Part shown: one piece after another, positions 7,494 through 15,026 of the stretch
Position numbering within the stretch: position 1 is the first letter of the stretch
Layout of the letters: every line of letters begins with the position of its first letter
Source of the DNA: Pseudomonadota bacterium
GTDB taxonomy: Bacteria > Pseudomonadota > Alphaproteobacteria > Rhizobiales > Rhizobiaceae
Assembly (NCBI GenBank): GCA_023444445.1
Contig: JAEXMK010000186.1
Span: 1 to 28,639, forward strand
DNA: 28,639 bases
Reading direction: 5' to 3'
Notes under the pieces: model-generated
Told to the model about the DNA's origin: nothing
Database searches by the model: none
The model's input: the letters and a program-made list of their open reading frames with translations, nothing else
Made by a program: the position numbers and the translations under genes

Positions 7494-8381
7494 TCATCTG
7501 GCTAAAAGATTGGCGGCCATGTAGTCGACAAACGCTCTGACTTTTGGAGAGAGATATCGATTGGTCGGCCAGAGGACACAGAAGGTTCCCGTATCGGCCA
7601 CATAGTCGTCCAGCAGCGAAACCAGTTTCCCCTGGGCGATTTCGGATGCCACGGCGAATGACGGAAGACAGGTGATCCCGAATGATCGCGCCGCGAGATA
7701 GATCAATGGCTCCAGCGTGCTTGCTACGGTCGCAACAGGTAGATCGATCCTGATCTCACGCCCGTCGCGAACAAGCGGCCACGGTTCAAACTTGCCGGAA
7801 TTTGCGAAGCGGTGGTGGAGACAGCGGTGCCCGGCAAGGTCTTCGGGAACCGCTGGCCAGCCATGCGCTTCGAGATAGCCGGGTGCCGCCACGATCCTGT
7901 GCTTGAAGGTACCGAGCTTGCGGCTCATGAGCCTCGTGTCCCTGATATCGCCTGTCCGGATGACGGCGTCGAACCCTTCCTCGATGACATCGACCAGGCG
8001 ATCCGTGAAATCGAGGTCGAGATTGATGTCAGGATAGGCATCCATGAAAGCCGATATGGTCGGCATCAGCAGCATGCCCGCCAGCGGAAGGCTGACGCGC
8101 AGCTGCCCGCGCGGAATGGCCTGCGATCGCGATAGTTGCGCCTGAACGGTCTCATATTCCGACTGGATGCGCCGGCATGTATCGAGGAAGAAACCACCAT
8201 CTTCCGTCAGCGTCATGCTGCGCGTCGAGCGATTGAACAATCGCACGCCAAGTTCGTCTTCCAGACGTGCGATGGCTTTGCCGACGGCTGATCCGGAGAT
8301 GCCAAGACGATGTCCGGCCGCCACGAAGCTTCCTGCTTCAGCAACCTGAATGAATATGCCGAGTGTTCCGAGCTTGTCCAT
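7494..8381 (-). CDS. LysR-family transcriptional regulator (divergent from the ABM-fold gene)
   Basis: LysR-type regulator of 295 residues from the ATG at 8379-8381. A TTG start nine bases earlier is possible but less likely. The N-terminal helix-turn-helix is clear: MDKLGTLGIFIQVAEAGSF, then ISGSAVGKAIARLEDELG, then LFNRSTRSMTLTEDG. The effector domain follows from about residue 90. This is the CrgA/YafC-like branch of the family, in which RSTRSMTLTEDG is common. No good ribosome binding site is visible. It is divergent from a small monooxygenase-fold gene, with 124 bases between the likely starts, and resembles in layout the second LysR gene 0.6 kb to the right. Its target is probably the divergent gene. 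The inducer is unknown. Confidence 0.9.
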   Translation of the reverse strand: MDKLGTLGIFIQVAEAGSFVAAGHRLGISGSAVGKAIARLEDELGVRLFNRSTRSMTLTEDGGFFLDTCRRIQSEYETVQAQLSRSQAIPRGQLRVSLPLAGMLLMPTISAFMDAYPDINLDLDFTDRLVDVIEEGFDAVIRTGDIRDTRLMSRKLGTFKHRIVAAPGYLEAHGWPAVPEDLAGHRCLHHRFANSGKFEPWPLVRDGREIRIDLPVATVASTLEPLIYLAARSFGITCLPSFAVASEIAQGKLVSLLDDYVADTGTFCVLWPTNRYLSPKVRAFVDYMAANLLAR

Positions 8382-8418
8382 GATCTGCAATTCAGGAATT
8401 TTTTTCCGGTATGTTGGG

Positions 8419-8443
8419 AATAGCAGCCTGTTTATCCGCTATT
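8419..8443. promoter_or_regulatory. Inverted repeat AATAGC-N13-GCTATT, candidate LysR site
   Basis: Perfect 6-base arms at 8419-8424 and 8438-8443 lie in the divergent region between the LysR gene and the ABM-fold gene. The CTATT/AATAG half-sites are shared with the operator-like palindrome at 9943-9957 before the second LysR gene. Position and symmetry suggest regulator binding, but the spacing is unlike the usual T-N11-A core. Confidence 0.35.
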
Positions 8444-8505
8444 TTTCTTTCGATATCCAGATGTGGCCGCGGCTGAACTGGCCGGGCTTCAAAATGGAGA
8501 CACTT

Positions 8506-8859
8506 ATGGAAACGACACCTCTTGAAGCTTTCACCGGCTCTCCCGCCCCCACGACCTTCGTCGTCAATGTCATTCACGTTCATCCCGGAAAGCAGGAGGA
8601 AGCCTTCGCCGCCATTCAGGATGTCGTGCATTACGTTGCCGAACGGAAAGAAGGGTTCCTTTGGAGCAGCCTTGCGAAAAGCACGGATGGACAGACAGTC
8701 GTCAATGTCGAGGCCATCCAGGGTGTGGGCAATGTCGATGAATTCTTTACCGATCCGGCATTCGTCGAAAAATTCCGCAAGCTGGACACGGTTTCAAAAA
8801 GCGAATTTCATACCTATACGGTTGATGATCTGGTTCTTCCCAAACTCTGGACCGCGTGA
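8506..8859 (+). CDS. Antibiotic biosynthesis monooxygenase (ABM)-fold protein
   Basis: Small cytoplasmic protein of 117 residues with the dimeric alpha/beta barrel ABM fold. The family includes cofactor-free quinol monooxygenases such as YgiN and many proteins of unproven activity. Visible marks are a first strand TFVVNVIHVHPGKQEEAF, the helix AAIQDVVHYVAERKEGFLWSS ahead of a second strand, and FFTDPAFVEKFRKLDTVS. The ATG at 8506 is chosen because GGAGA stands 6 bases before it; an in-frame ATG at 8494 would add four residues. The gene is divergent from a LysR regulator and close to an MFS exporter and an aldo/keto reductase, which suggests a role in handling a reactive aromatic or quinone compound. 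That role is inference. The fold assignment is fairly secure. Confidence 0.8.
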   Translation: METTPLEAFTGSPAPTTFVVNVIHVHPGKQEEAFAAIQDVVHYVAERKEGFLWSSLAKSTDGQTVVNVEAIQGVGNVDEFFTDPAFVEKFRKLDTVSKSEFHTYTVDDLVLPKLWTA

Positions 8860-8956
8860 CCGGCCTCGCGGCATCAGTTTTCCGGCCTGCTGATGGCGTG
8901 AGGGCAAGACATATTCATCCCTCGCAATATCGCAGCCTGCACCCGAAGTCGTTCGT

Positions 8957-8980
8957 CAATGCCGTTTTTCGACGGCATTG
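8957..8980. terminator. Hairpin between convergent ABM-fold and LysR genes
   Basis: CAATGCCGT (8957-8965) pairs with ACGGCATTG (8972-8980) to give a perfect 9-bp stem. It lies between the convergent ends of the two genes and could serve either strand. There is no long T-run after it; the T-rich part is in the loop. Confidence 0.45.
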
Positions 8981-9005
8981 GCAGAAGCCACAATTCCATC
9001 AATCA

Positions 9006-9914
9006 CTATGTCCGGTCCTTGCCGACATGTTCGGCAAGGAAGTCTATGAAGGCGCGGATGCGGGTCGCAAGGTGCTCGTGTCCGGCAAAGACCGCGTGGA
9101 TCTCTTCAATATCTTCGGGATTGTAGTCTTCCAGCACGGGAATGAGCGTCCCGGCGTCGATATCGGGCTGGACATGGAACCGGCCTACCCGCCCGAGACC
9201 GGTGCCGGCGAGACAAAGCCTGCGCATGATCATGCCGCTGTTGACGGAGCTGTTGCCGGATACCGGAAGACGATAGATTTCCGTCGATCCAGGATCGCGA
9301 AACGGCCACTCATTGAGGCTGCGCCGGAAATTGAAACTAAAGCAATTATGGGCTGCCAGATCGGTCGGCGTTTTCGGCATGCCATGCCGTTTTATGTAGG
9401 ACGGCGAAGCGATAATGACCCGCTGGCTCTCGAGAAGTTTTTTCGCCTTCAGGGATGAGTCGTCCATGGCTCCGGAGCGGATGGCGATATCCGTCCGCTC
9501 CTCAATGAGGCCAATGATGCCGTCGGTCAGCGAAATGTCGAGCTGGACTTCGGAATAAAGGTCCAGAAAGGCCGGCACGAGCGGAAGAAGAAACCTTTCA
9601 CCGAAGCCAACGGAAGCGTTTACCCGCAACAGTCCTCGCGGCACCAGTTTCCCGCCCGCCGCCACGATCTGCTCCGTTTCGGCGATATCGGCCAGAATTC
9701 TCCGGGCCCGTGCCAGATAGATTTCCCCCTCCGGCGTCAGCGTCATCATCCGGGTGGAACGCACGAGCAGGCGGGTGCCGAGCCGATCCTCGATGCGGGT
9801 GACAAGCTTGCTGACAGCCGATGGAGAGAGCTTCAGGCGTCGCCCCGCTGCCGAAAAACTCTGCAATTCCGCAGCGCTTACAAACACTTCCATTTCGCCG
9901 GTGCGATTATCCAT
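9006..9914 (-). CDS. LysR-family transcriptional regulator (divergent from the MFS exporter)
   Basis: LysR-type regulator of 302 residues when started at the ATG at 9912-9914, which has AGGACGGA 5-12 bases before it. The open frame runs to 10010 but would cross the whole divergent promoter region. The helix-turn-helix is evident in AELQSFSAAGRRLKLSPSAV and SKLVTRIEDRLGTRLLVRST. The RMMTLTPEG segment places it in the same branch as the LysR protein encoded at 7494-8381. The divergent MFS gene starts 155 bases away, so it likely controls the exporter and the aldo/keto reductase behind it. A T-N11-A palindrome lies in the gap. The effector is unknown. Confidence 0.9.
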   Translation of the reverse strand: MDNRTGEMEVFVSAAELQSFSAAGRRLKLSPSAVSKLVTRIEDRLGTRLLVRSTRMMTLTPEGEIYLARARRILADIAETEQIVAAGGKLVPRGLLRVNASVGFGERFLLPLVPAFLDLYSEVQLDISLTDGIIGLIEERTDIAIRSGAMDDSSLKAKKLLESQRVIIASPSYIKRHGMPKTPTDLAAHNCFSFNFRRSLNEWPFRDPGSTEIYRLPVSGNSSVNSGMIMRRLCLAGTGLGRVGRFHVQPDIDAGTLIPVLEDYNPEDIEEIHAVFAGHEHLATRIRAFIDFLAEHVGKDRT

Positions 9915-9942
9915 GTGTCCGTCCTGTGAATTCAATTCAAAG

Positions 9943-9957
9943 CTATTTATCCAATAG
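9943..9957. promoter_or_regulatory. LysR-type T-N11-A palindrome CTATT-N5-AATAG
   Basis: The 15-base sequence CTATTTATCCAATAG has perfect 5-base arms and contains the T-N11-A core (T at 9944, A at 9956) expected of a LysR recognition site. It lies 29 bases upstream of the LysR start and about 110 bases upstream of the MFS start. Binding by the adjacent regulator is inferred. Confidence 0.55.
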
Positions 9958-10069
9958 TGTTGATTATCATACAAGCCTCCATCGACCATATTGCGTGACA
10001 ACAATTCCAACCGACAGCGACGCTGTCACTGTAACCCTCGCCCAGGCGGTGAGTGGAGAGGAACCTGTC

Positions 10070-11251
10070 ATGCCCTTAGCCATCTTCGCCTTGACGATCG
10101 CGGCTTATGCGATCGGAACAACGGAGTTCGTCATTGTCGGCCTTCTGCCGACGGTTGCGACCGACCTCCACATTACCCTTCCGCTTGCCGGCCTCATCGT
10201 CAGCGTCTATGCACTCGGCGTCACCTTCGGCGCGCCGATCCTGACGGCGCTCACCGGCAAGATCGAAAGAAAGCCGCTCCTGCTCGGCCTGATGGCTCTG
10301 TTCATCATCGGCAACACCGCTGCGGCCCTTTCGCCCAGCTATGAGACGTTACTTGTCGCCCGCGTGATCGCCGCTTTTGCCCATGGTGTCTTCTTCTCCG
10401 TCGGTGCGACCATTGCCGCCGATCTCGTGCCGGAGAACCGCCGCGCCTCGGCGATCGCCATGATGTTCATGGGTCTGACCGTCGCCATCGTCACCGGCGT
10501 GCCGATCGGCACCTATATCGGCCAGGTATTCGGCTGGCGCGCGACCTTCTGGGCCGTTGGCGCGCTTGGTATCCTTGCCTTTGCAGCGATTGCTGTCCTG
10601 TTGCCGAACACGCTGAAAAAGGCTCCTCCGGCAAGCCTTCTTGACCAGGTCCGCGTGCTTGGTTCCGGCCGTCTGCTGATCGTTTTTGCCATGACTGCAC
10701 TCGGCTACGGCGGCACATTTGTCGCCTTCACCTTCCTCGCGCCGATCTTGCAGGATGTTACCGGCTTTTCGGAATCCAGTGTCAGCCTGATCCTCGTGCT
10801 TTACGGCATCGCCATCGCTGCGGGCAATATCGGCGGCGGCAAGATCGCCAACCACAATCCAGTCAAGGCGTTGATCGGCCTCTTCGCGCTGCAGGCAATC
10901 GTCCTGGTGATCTTTTCCTTCACCGCGGGTTCACCGGTCTTGACCCTGATCACGCTTGCGGCCCTCGGTTTCCTGTCGTTCGCCAACGTTCCCGGTCTCC
11001 AGCTTTATGTCGTGCAGCTTGCCAAGGAGCAGCGCCCCGGCGCCGTTGATGTCGCTTCGGCGCTGAATATCGCGGCCTTCAACCTCGGCATCGCGCTTGG
11101 CGCATGGCTTGGCGGCGTCGTGGTGGAATCGCCGATGGGTCTCGGCGCAACTCCCTGGGTTGGCGCGATCCTTGTTGCCGTCGCCTTGTTGCTGACCATC
11201 TGGAGCGGGGCTCTCGACCGCCGTGCGGCTCCCATGCTGAAGGCCGCTTGA
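10070..11251 (+). CDS. MFS transporter, DHA1 drug-efflux subfamily (AraJ/YdhP-like)
   Basis: Inner-membrane exporter of the major facilitator superfamily, 393 residues with about twelve hydrophobic helices. The opening IFALTIAAYAIGTTEFVIVG with GLLPTVATDL is the mark of the AraJ/YdhP/SotB drug:proton antiporter group. The loop after helix 2 (LTGKIERKPLLLG) and the motif-C-like GVPIGTYIGQ segment support an exporter. The ATG at 10070 is chosen for the GGAGAGGAA site before it. Longer in-frame starts would run into the divergent LysR gene. It is followed after 92 bases by an aldo/keto reductase, probably in the same transcript, so the pair may export and reduce the same class of toxic compound. 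The substrate is not known. Confidence 0.9.
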   Translation: MPLAIFALTIAAYAIGTTEFVIVGLLPTVATDLHITLPLAGLIVSVYALGVTFGAPILTALTGKIERKPLLLGLMALFIIGNTAAALSPSYETLLVARVIAAFAHGVFFSVGATIAADLVPENRRASAIAMMFMGLTVAIVTGVPIGTYIGQVFGWRATFWAVGALGILAFAAIAVLLPNTLKKAPPASLLDQVRVLGSGRLLIVFAMTALGYGGTFVAFTFLAPILQDVTGFSESSVSLILVLYGIAIAAGNIGGGKIANHNPVKALIGLFALQAIVLVIFSFTAGSPVLTLITLAALGFLSFANVPGLQLYVVQLAKEQRPGAVDVASALNIAAFNLGIALGAWLGGVVVESPMGLGATPWVGAILVAVALLLTIWSGALDRRAAPMLKAA

Positions 11252-11343
11252 TGTTGGCAAGCCTGGTGTGAGCGCTGAGTTGCCCGGGCGCATCTGCCTA
11301 ACCGCTCTGCAAAGACTGATAATCAATGACCAAGGAGAAACAA

Positions 11344-12177
11344 ATGCACAATGTAACCGCTAATGGCGCCACTATTCCGGCCCTCGGCTTCGGCACGTTC
11401 CGCGTGCCTGGCCCCGATGTTCTCAGGATCGTTCCACATGCGCTAAAGCTTGGCTTTCGCCATGTGGACACCGCGCAGATCTATGGCAATGAAGCGGAAG
11501 TTGGCGAAGCCATCGTCCATTCCGGCGTGGCCCGCGGCGATATCTTCCTGACTACCAAGGTCTGGGTCGAGAATTACGGGCATGACGCCTTCATCAAATC
11601 CGTCGATGAGAGCCTGAAGAAGCTGAAGACCGATTATGTCGATCTGCTTCTGCTGCACTGGCCCAATGAAGCGGTTTCGCTTGCCGAGCAGATCGGCGCG
11701 CTGAATGAGGTGAAGGAAGCCGGCAAGGTGCGCCACATTGGTGTTTCCAACTTCAATACCGAGTTGATGGCTGAATCGGTCAGGCTCTCCAAGGCTCCGA
11801 TCGTCACCAACCAGATCGAGTTGCATCCTTATCTCAATCAAGACGTGGTCATCGCCGCGGCGAAGAAGGCACGCATGTCGGTGACGGGTTATTTCGGCAT
11901 GGCTGACGGCAAGGTCTTCAACGATGCGGTCCTCAAGGACATCGGCGCGCGGCACGGCAAGTCGGTCGCGCAGGTGGTGCTGCGCTGGCTGGTCCAGCAG
12001 GAGGGTGTCATTGCGCTATCCAAGACGGTCAGTGAGGCTCGCGTGGCCGAGAACCTCGCGATTTTCGATTTCGCACTCACGGCCGATGAAATGGCCGCCA
12101 TCCACGCCCTTGCTGTTCCCGGCGGCCGCATCGTATCGCCGGACGGTCTTGCGCCGGTCTGGGACAAGGCCGCCTGA
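11344..12177 (+). CDS. Aldo/keto reductase, 2,5-diketo-D-gluconate reductase (DkgB)-like
   Basis: Cytoplasmic NADPH-dependent aldo/keto reductase of 277 residues. The catalytic tetrad is complete: D42 and Y47 in GFRHVDTAQIYGN, K72 in LTTKVW, and H105 in LLLLHWP. The cofactor-binding tail appears as ALSKTVSEARVAENLAIFDF. Enzymes of this group reduce diketogluconate, methylglyoxal and other aldehydes. AAGGAG stands 6 bases before the ATG at 11344; an in-frame ATG at 11326 lies upstream of that site and is unlikely. The mid-protein stretch GYFGMADGKVF replaces the AYSPL-type loop of the best known members, a variant I believe recurs in rhizobial relatives. Position suggests co-transcription with the MFS exporter. 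The physiological substrate is not determined. Confidence 0.9.
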   Translation: MHNVTANGATIPALGFGTFRVPGPDVLRIVPHALKLGFRHVDTAQIYGNEAEVGEAIVHSGVARGDIFLTTKVWVENYGHDAFIKSVDESLKKLKTDYVDLLLLHWPNEAVSLAEQIGALNEVKEAGKVRHIGVSNFNTELMAESVRLSKAPIVTNQIELHPYLNQDVVIAAAKKARMSVTGYFGMADGKVFNDAVLKDIGARHGKSVAQVVLRWLVQQEGVIALSKTVSEARVAENLAIFDFALTADEMAAIHALAVPGGRIVSPDGLAPVWDKAA

Positions 12178-12181
12178 TAAT

Positions 12182-12230
12182 GGGAGGGGAGGGACGTCTT
12201 GCTCCTCCCTTCATGTCATCCTGCGACATG
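12182..12230. terminator. Inverted repeats between convergent reductase and regulator genes
   Basis: GGGAGG (12182-12187) can pair with CCTCCC (12204-12209), and CATGTC (12212-12217) with GACATG (12225-12230). They lie directly after the reductase stop, between two convergent genes. The T-runs are short, so this is a weak terminator call. Confidence 0.3.
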
Positions 12231-12281
12231 TCATGCAGTATCCGACTAATCTTGATGGCGGCCGGCTCACGCCATGACGGG

Positions 12282-13313
12282 TCACGATGTCGGAAGCAGC
12301 ACGCCGACGGCGAATTCTTCGTCGGTCGCGGTGTGGCCCGCCTGTGTCTTGCGATATTCGCTGGGGGTAAAGCCACGCTCCGTCCGCAGCGTACGGGAAA
12401 GATGCGGTGCGTCGCAGAAGCCGGTGGCAAGAGCGATCTGGGTGATCGGGTCATGCGTCGTGCGCAGAAGCGAGAGTGCACGGTCCAGCCGGAGTTCGAG
12501 ATAGACCTTGGACGGTGTCGCCTTCAGGTCGTTGAGGAAACGCCGTTCGAGGCTGCGGCGGCCTAGGCCAAGGTCGTGAGCCAGTTCCAATACGGTTCTC
12601 GGAACTTCGATGTTCTGCTGCATTCGCAGGATCGCCTTTTTGACAAGCGGGTCATTGGCCGTGCGCGCGCTCTGCTGGCCGGGCTGAGGTTTTTCAGCAC
12701 TCAACGCGCTGTCGATCATCATGATATTGAGGCTCTTGATGGCGGCGGACTGGCCGACATGGCGCTCCACAAGGAAGGCCGCGAGATGGGCAGCACCGTG
12801 TCCACCGGAGCAGGTTAGCCGATCTCTGTCGATGACGAAGATCTGGTCAGAGATCATCTGCACGGTATCGAAGCGATCAAGAAAATCCTGACGGTGGAAC
12901 CAGCTCACACAACAGCGATAGCCATCAAGCAGGCCCGCTTCGTGCAGAATGAAAACGCCGGTGCAGAGCCCGACGATGGGAATGCCCGCCGCCGCCCGGT
13001 CTTTCAGGAAACGCAGAGCCTCTTGTGGCAGGGCACTATGGTCGCTGATCAGGCCGCCGACAACGACGATATAGTCGTAATGCCCGGCGTCCATCAGCCG
13101 CGTGTCCGGCTGCACCTTCACCCCGCAGCTCGACTGGACGTTTGCAAGCGTTGCCGAGAGCACCGACCACTCACACAGGATCGGCCGGGAACGGTCCGCC
13201 TCGTCGGCGGCAAGACGCAGCACATCGACGAAATTCGCGAAGGCGGACAGCGTGAAACGATCGGCAAGCAGGAAAGCGACGCTCAGGCGTTTTCTGTTTC
13301 GATGTGAGCTCAT
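12282..13313 (-). CDS. GlxA-family AraC-type regulator (DJ-1/PfpI domain plus HTH), GbdR-like
   Basis: Transcriptional regulator of about 343 residues made of an N-terminal DJ-1/PfpI amidotransferase-like domain (about 10-185) and a C-terminal AraC DNA-binding domain (about 230-330). The first shows VVVGGLISD and the elbow GLCTGVFILHEAGLLDG, with C117 at the nucleophile position, then DRLTCSGG. The second shows LAHDLGLGRRSLERRF and IALATGFCDAPHLSRTLR. GbdR of Pseudomonas, which senses glycine betaine and dimethylglycine and activates sarcosine catabolism, has this architecture. The gene is divergent from soxB with 100 bases between starts, so it is the likely activator of the sox operon. Neither possible ATG (13313 or 13328) has a clear ribosome binding site, so the start is uncertain. 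Confidence 0.88.
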   Translation of the reverse strand: MSSHRNRKRLSVAFLLADRFTLSAFANFVDVLRLAADEADRSRPILCEWSVLSATLANVQSSCGVKVQPDTRLMDAGHYDYIVVVGGLISDHSALPQEALRFLKDRAAAGIPIVGLCTGVFILHEAGLLDGYRCCVSWFHRQDFLDRFDTVQMISDQIFVIDRDRLTCSGGHGAAHLAAFLVERHVGQSAAIKSLNIMMIDSALSAEKPQPGQQSARTANDPLVKKAILRMQQNIEVPRTVLELAHDLGLGRRSLERRFLNDLKATPSKVYLELRLDRALSLLRTTHDPITQIALATGFCDAPHLSRTLRTERGFTPSEYRKTQAGHTATDEEFAVGVLLPTS

Positions 13314-13413
13314 GACGCAAATATTCATTCAAACGGACGCGATTGTCCAGCCGGGCGACGGCAAATGATCCTAGCTTTGACGACAACAGATTTTCCAACC
13401 GTCGGGTCCGATC

Positions 13414-14667
13414 ATGACGCGTTTTAATGCTTTCAGTCTTTTGAAAAATGCCCTGACGGGCAATAAAAACTGGGAAGAACAATGGCCCGACAGCCAGCCG
13501 AAAGCCGAGTATGACGTCGTCATCGTTGGCGCCGGCGGCCATGGGCTGGGGGCGGCCTATTATCTGGCCAGCCAGCACGGCATCACCAATGTGGCCGTCA
13601 TCGACAAAGGCTGGCTTGGCGGCGGCAATACCGGCCGCAACACCACGATCATACGCTCCAACTATCTCTACGACGAAAGCGCCCGTCTTTACGATCACGC
13701 GGTCGATCTCTGGGAAAATCTCAGCCAGGAACTGAATTACAACGTCATGTATTCGCGGCGCGGCGTGCTGATGCTGGCCCATAATGTTCACGACGTGCAG
13801 AGCTTCAAGCGTCATATCCATTCCAATCGCCTGAACGGTGTCGACAATCGCTGGCTCACGCCTGAGGAATGCAAGGAGTATTGCCCGCCCTTGAGCCTTT
13901 CGCCTAATGCGCGTTACCCCGTCATGGGCGGCGCATTGCAGGAGCGGGCGGGCACGGCGCGCCATGATGCGGTCGCCTGGGGTTATGCGCGCGGTGCCGC
14001 CGCCCGCGGTGTCGATATCATCCAGAACTGCCCGGTCACTGCCATTCGCCGCAACGCCGACGGTTCGGTTGCCGGTGTGGAAACGGCACGCGGGTTCATC
14101 AAGGCAAAGAAGGTCGCAGTCTCGGCCGCCGGCCACACCTCTGTCGTCATGGATACGGCCGGCGTCCGCCTGCCGCTCGAAAGCTATCCGCTGCAGGCGC
14201 TGGTGTCGGAGCCGATCAAGCCGATTTTCCCCTGCGTCGTCATGTCCAACGCCGTCCACGCCTATATCAGCCAGTCGGACAAGGGCGAGCTGGTGATCGG
14301 TTCGGGCACCGACCAGTACACCTCCTATTCGCAGCGCGGTGGCCTGCCGCTGATCGAGCATACGATCGCCGCGATCGTCGAAATCTTCCCGATCTTTAAC
14401 CGCATGCGGATGCTGCGCAAATGGGGCGGCATCGTTGATGTCACGCCGGATCGCTCGGCCATCCTCGGCAAGACCCCCGTTGCCGGTCTTTACGTGAATT
14501 GCGGCTGGGGCACTGGCGGGTTCAAGGCCACGCCGGGCGCTGCCCATACCTTTGCCTGGACCATTGCGAAAAACGAACCGCACCCGATCAACGCGCCGTT
14601 CACGCTGGAGCGCTTCCGCTCCGGCCGCCTGATCGACGAGGCCGCCGCCGCCGCCGTAGCGCATTAA
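13414..14667 (+). CDS. soxB: Sarcosine oxidase subunit beta
   Basis: Beta subunit of heterotetrameric sarcosine oxidase, 417 residues, of the DAO flavoprotein family. It binds FAD and carries a covalently linked FMN, and it oxidises sarcosine at the flavin. The FAD dinucleotide motif [11 protein letters not shown] is at 37-47. H184 in [10 protein letters not shown] corresponds to the histidine that carries the covalent FMN in the characterised Corynebacterium enzyme. Length and the N-terminal FSLLKNAL segment, which precedes the flavin fold, match the family. The ATG at 13414 has only a poor GGGTC upstream, but the family N terminus supports it. This is the first gene of soxBDAG, divergent from the GlxA-type regulator. 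Confidence 0.97.
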   Translation: MTRFNAFSLLKNALTGNKNWEEQWPDSQPKAEYDVVIVGAGGHGLGAAYYLASQHGITNVAVIDKGWLGGGNTGRNTTIIRSNYLYDESARLYDHAVDLWENLSQELNYNVMYSRRGVLMLAHNVHDVQSFKRHIHSNRLNGVDNRWLTPEECKEYCPPLSLSPNARYPVMGGALQERAGTARHDAVAWGYARGAAARGVDIIQNCPVTAIRRNADGSVAGVETARGFIKAKKVAVSAAGHTSVVMDTAGVRLPLESYPLQALVSEPIKPIFPCVVMSNAVHAYISQSDKGELVIGSGTDQYTSYSQRGGLPLIEHTIAAIVEIFPIFNRMRMLRKWGGIVDVTPDRSAILGKTPVAGLYVNCGWGTGGFKATPGAAHTFAWTIAKNEPHPINAPFTLERFRSGRLIDEAAAAAVAH

Positions 14668-14705
14668 TTCACGCATTTTCCGGAAATGCTCCGAGGATTT
14701 GAATC

Positions 14706-15026
14706 ATGCTTTTGATCCGCTGCCCCTATTGCAATGAAACGCTGCCCGAAGCCGAATTCACCTATGCGGGCCAAGCCCATGTTGTTCGCGCCGCCGACCC
14801 GTCGTCGCAGACAGATGAACAATGGGAAGAATTCCTGTTCATCCGCGAAAACGTCAAAGGTCCGCATTTCGAGCGCTGGCGGCATCTGCATGGTTGCGGC
14901 CGCTTTTTCAACGCCGTGCGCGACACGGTAAGCGACCGTTTCCTGACGACCTATCGTGCGTGTGAGCCGCGTCCTGAACTCTCTTGCCTGACACGCTTGA
15001 CCGCAAGCTCCGAGGTGTCGAAATGA
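14706..15026 (+). CDS. soxD: Sarcosine oxidase subunit delta
   Basis: Small zinc-binding delta subunit of heterotetrameric sarcosine oxidase, 106 residues. The zinc site is recognisable as C6 and C9 in IRCPYCNE with H60/H62 and C64 in WRHLHGCGRFF. The C-terminal hallmark DTVSDRFLTTYRACEPRPEL is also present. Its last codons overlap the soxA start as ATGA (15023-15026), so soxD and soxA are translationally coupled. The last 15 residues after PEL are low in conservation pattern and cysteine-containing, which looks like a lineage-specific tail. Confidence 0.95.
   Translation: MLLIRCPYCNETLPEAEFTYAGQAHVVRAADPSSQTDEQWEEFLFIRENVKGPHFERWRHLHGCGRFFNAVRDTVSDRFLTTYRACEPRPELSCLTRLTASSEVSK

Noticed and set aside
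9821..10069. An N-terminal extension of the MFS exporter of about 83 codons
   Set aside because: It would overlap the divergent LysR gene and cross the operator-like palindrome, and it has no hydrophobic segment. The start at 10070 has a good ribosome site and the family N terminus.
13171..14676. A 501-codon open frame on the minus strand across soxB
   Set aside because: It is the antisense shadow of soxB, whose flavin motifs and covalent-FMN histidine are on the plus strand. The antisense product has no recognisable family and would overlap the GlxA-type regulator as well.
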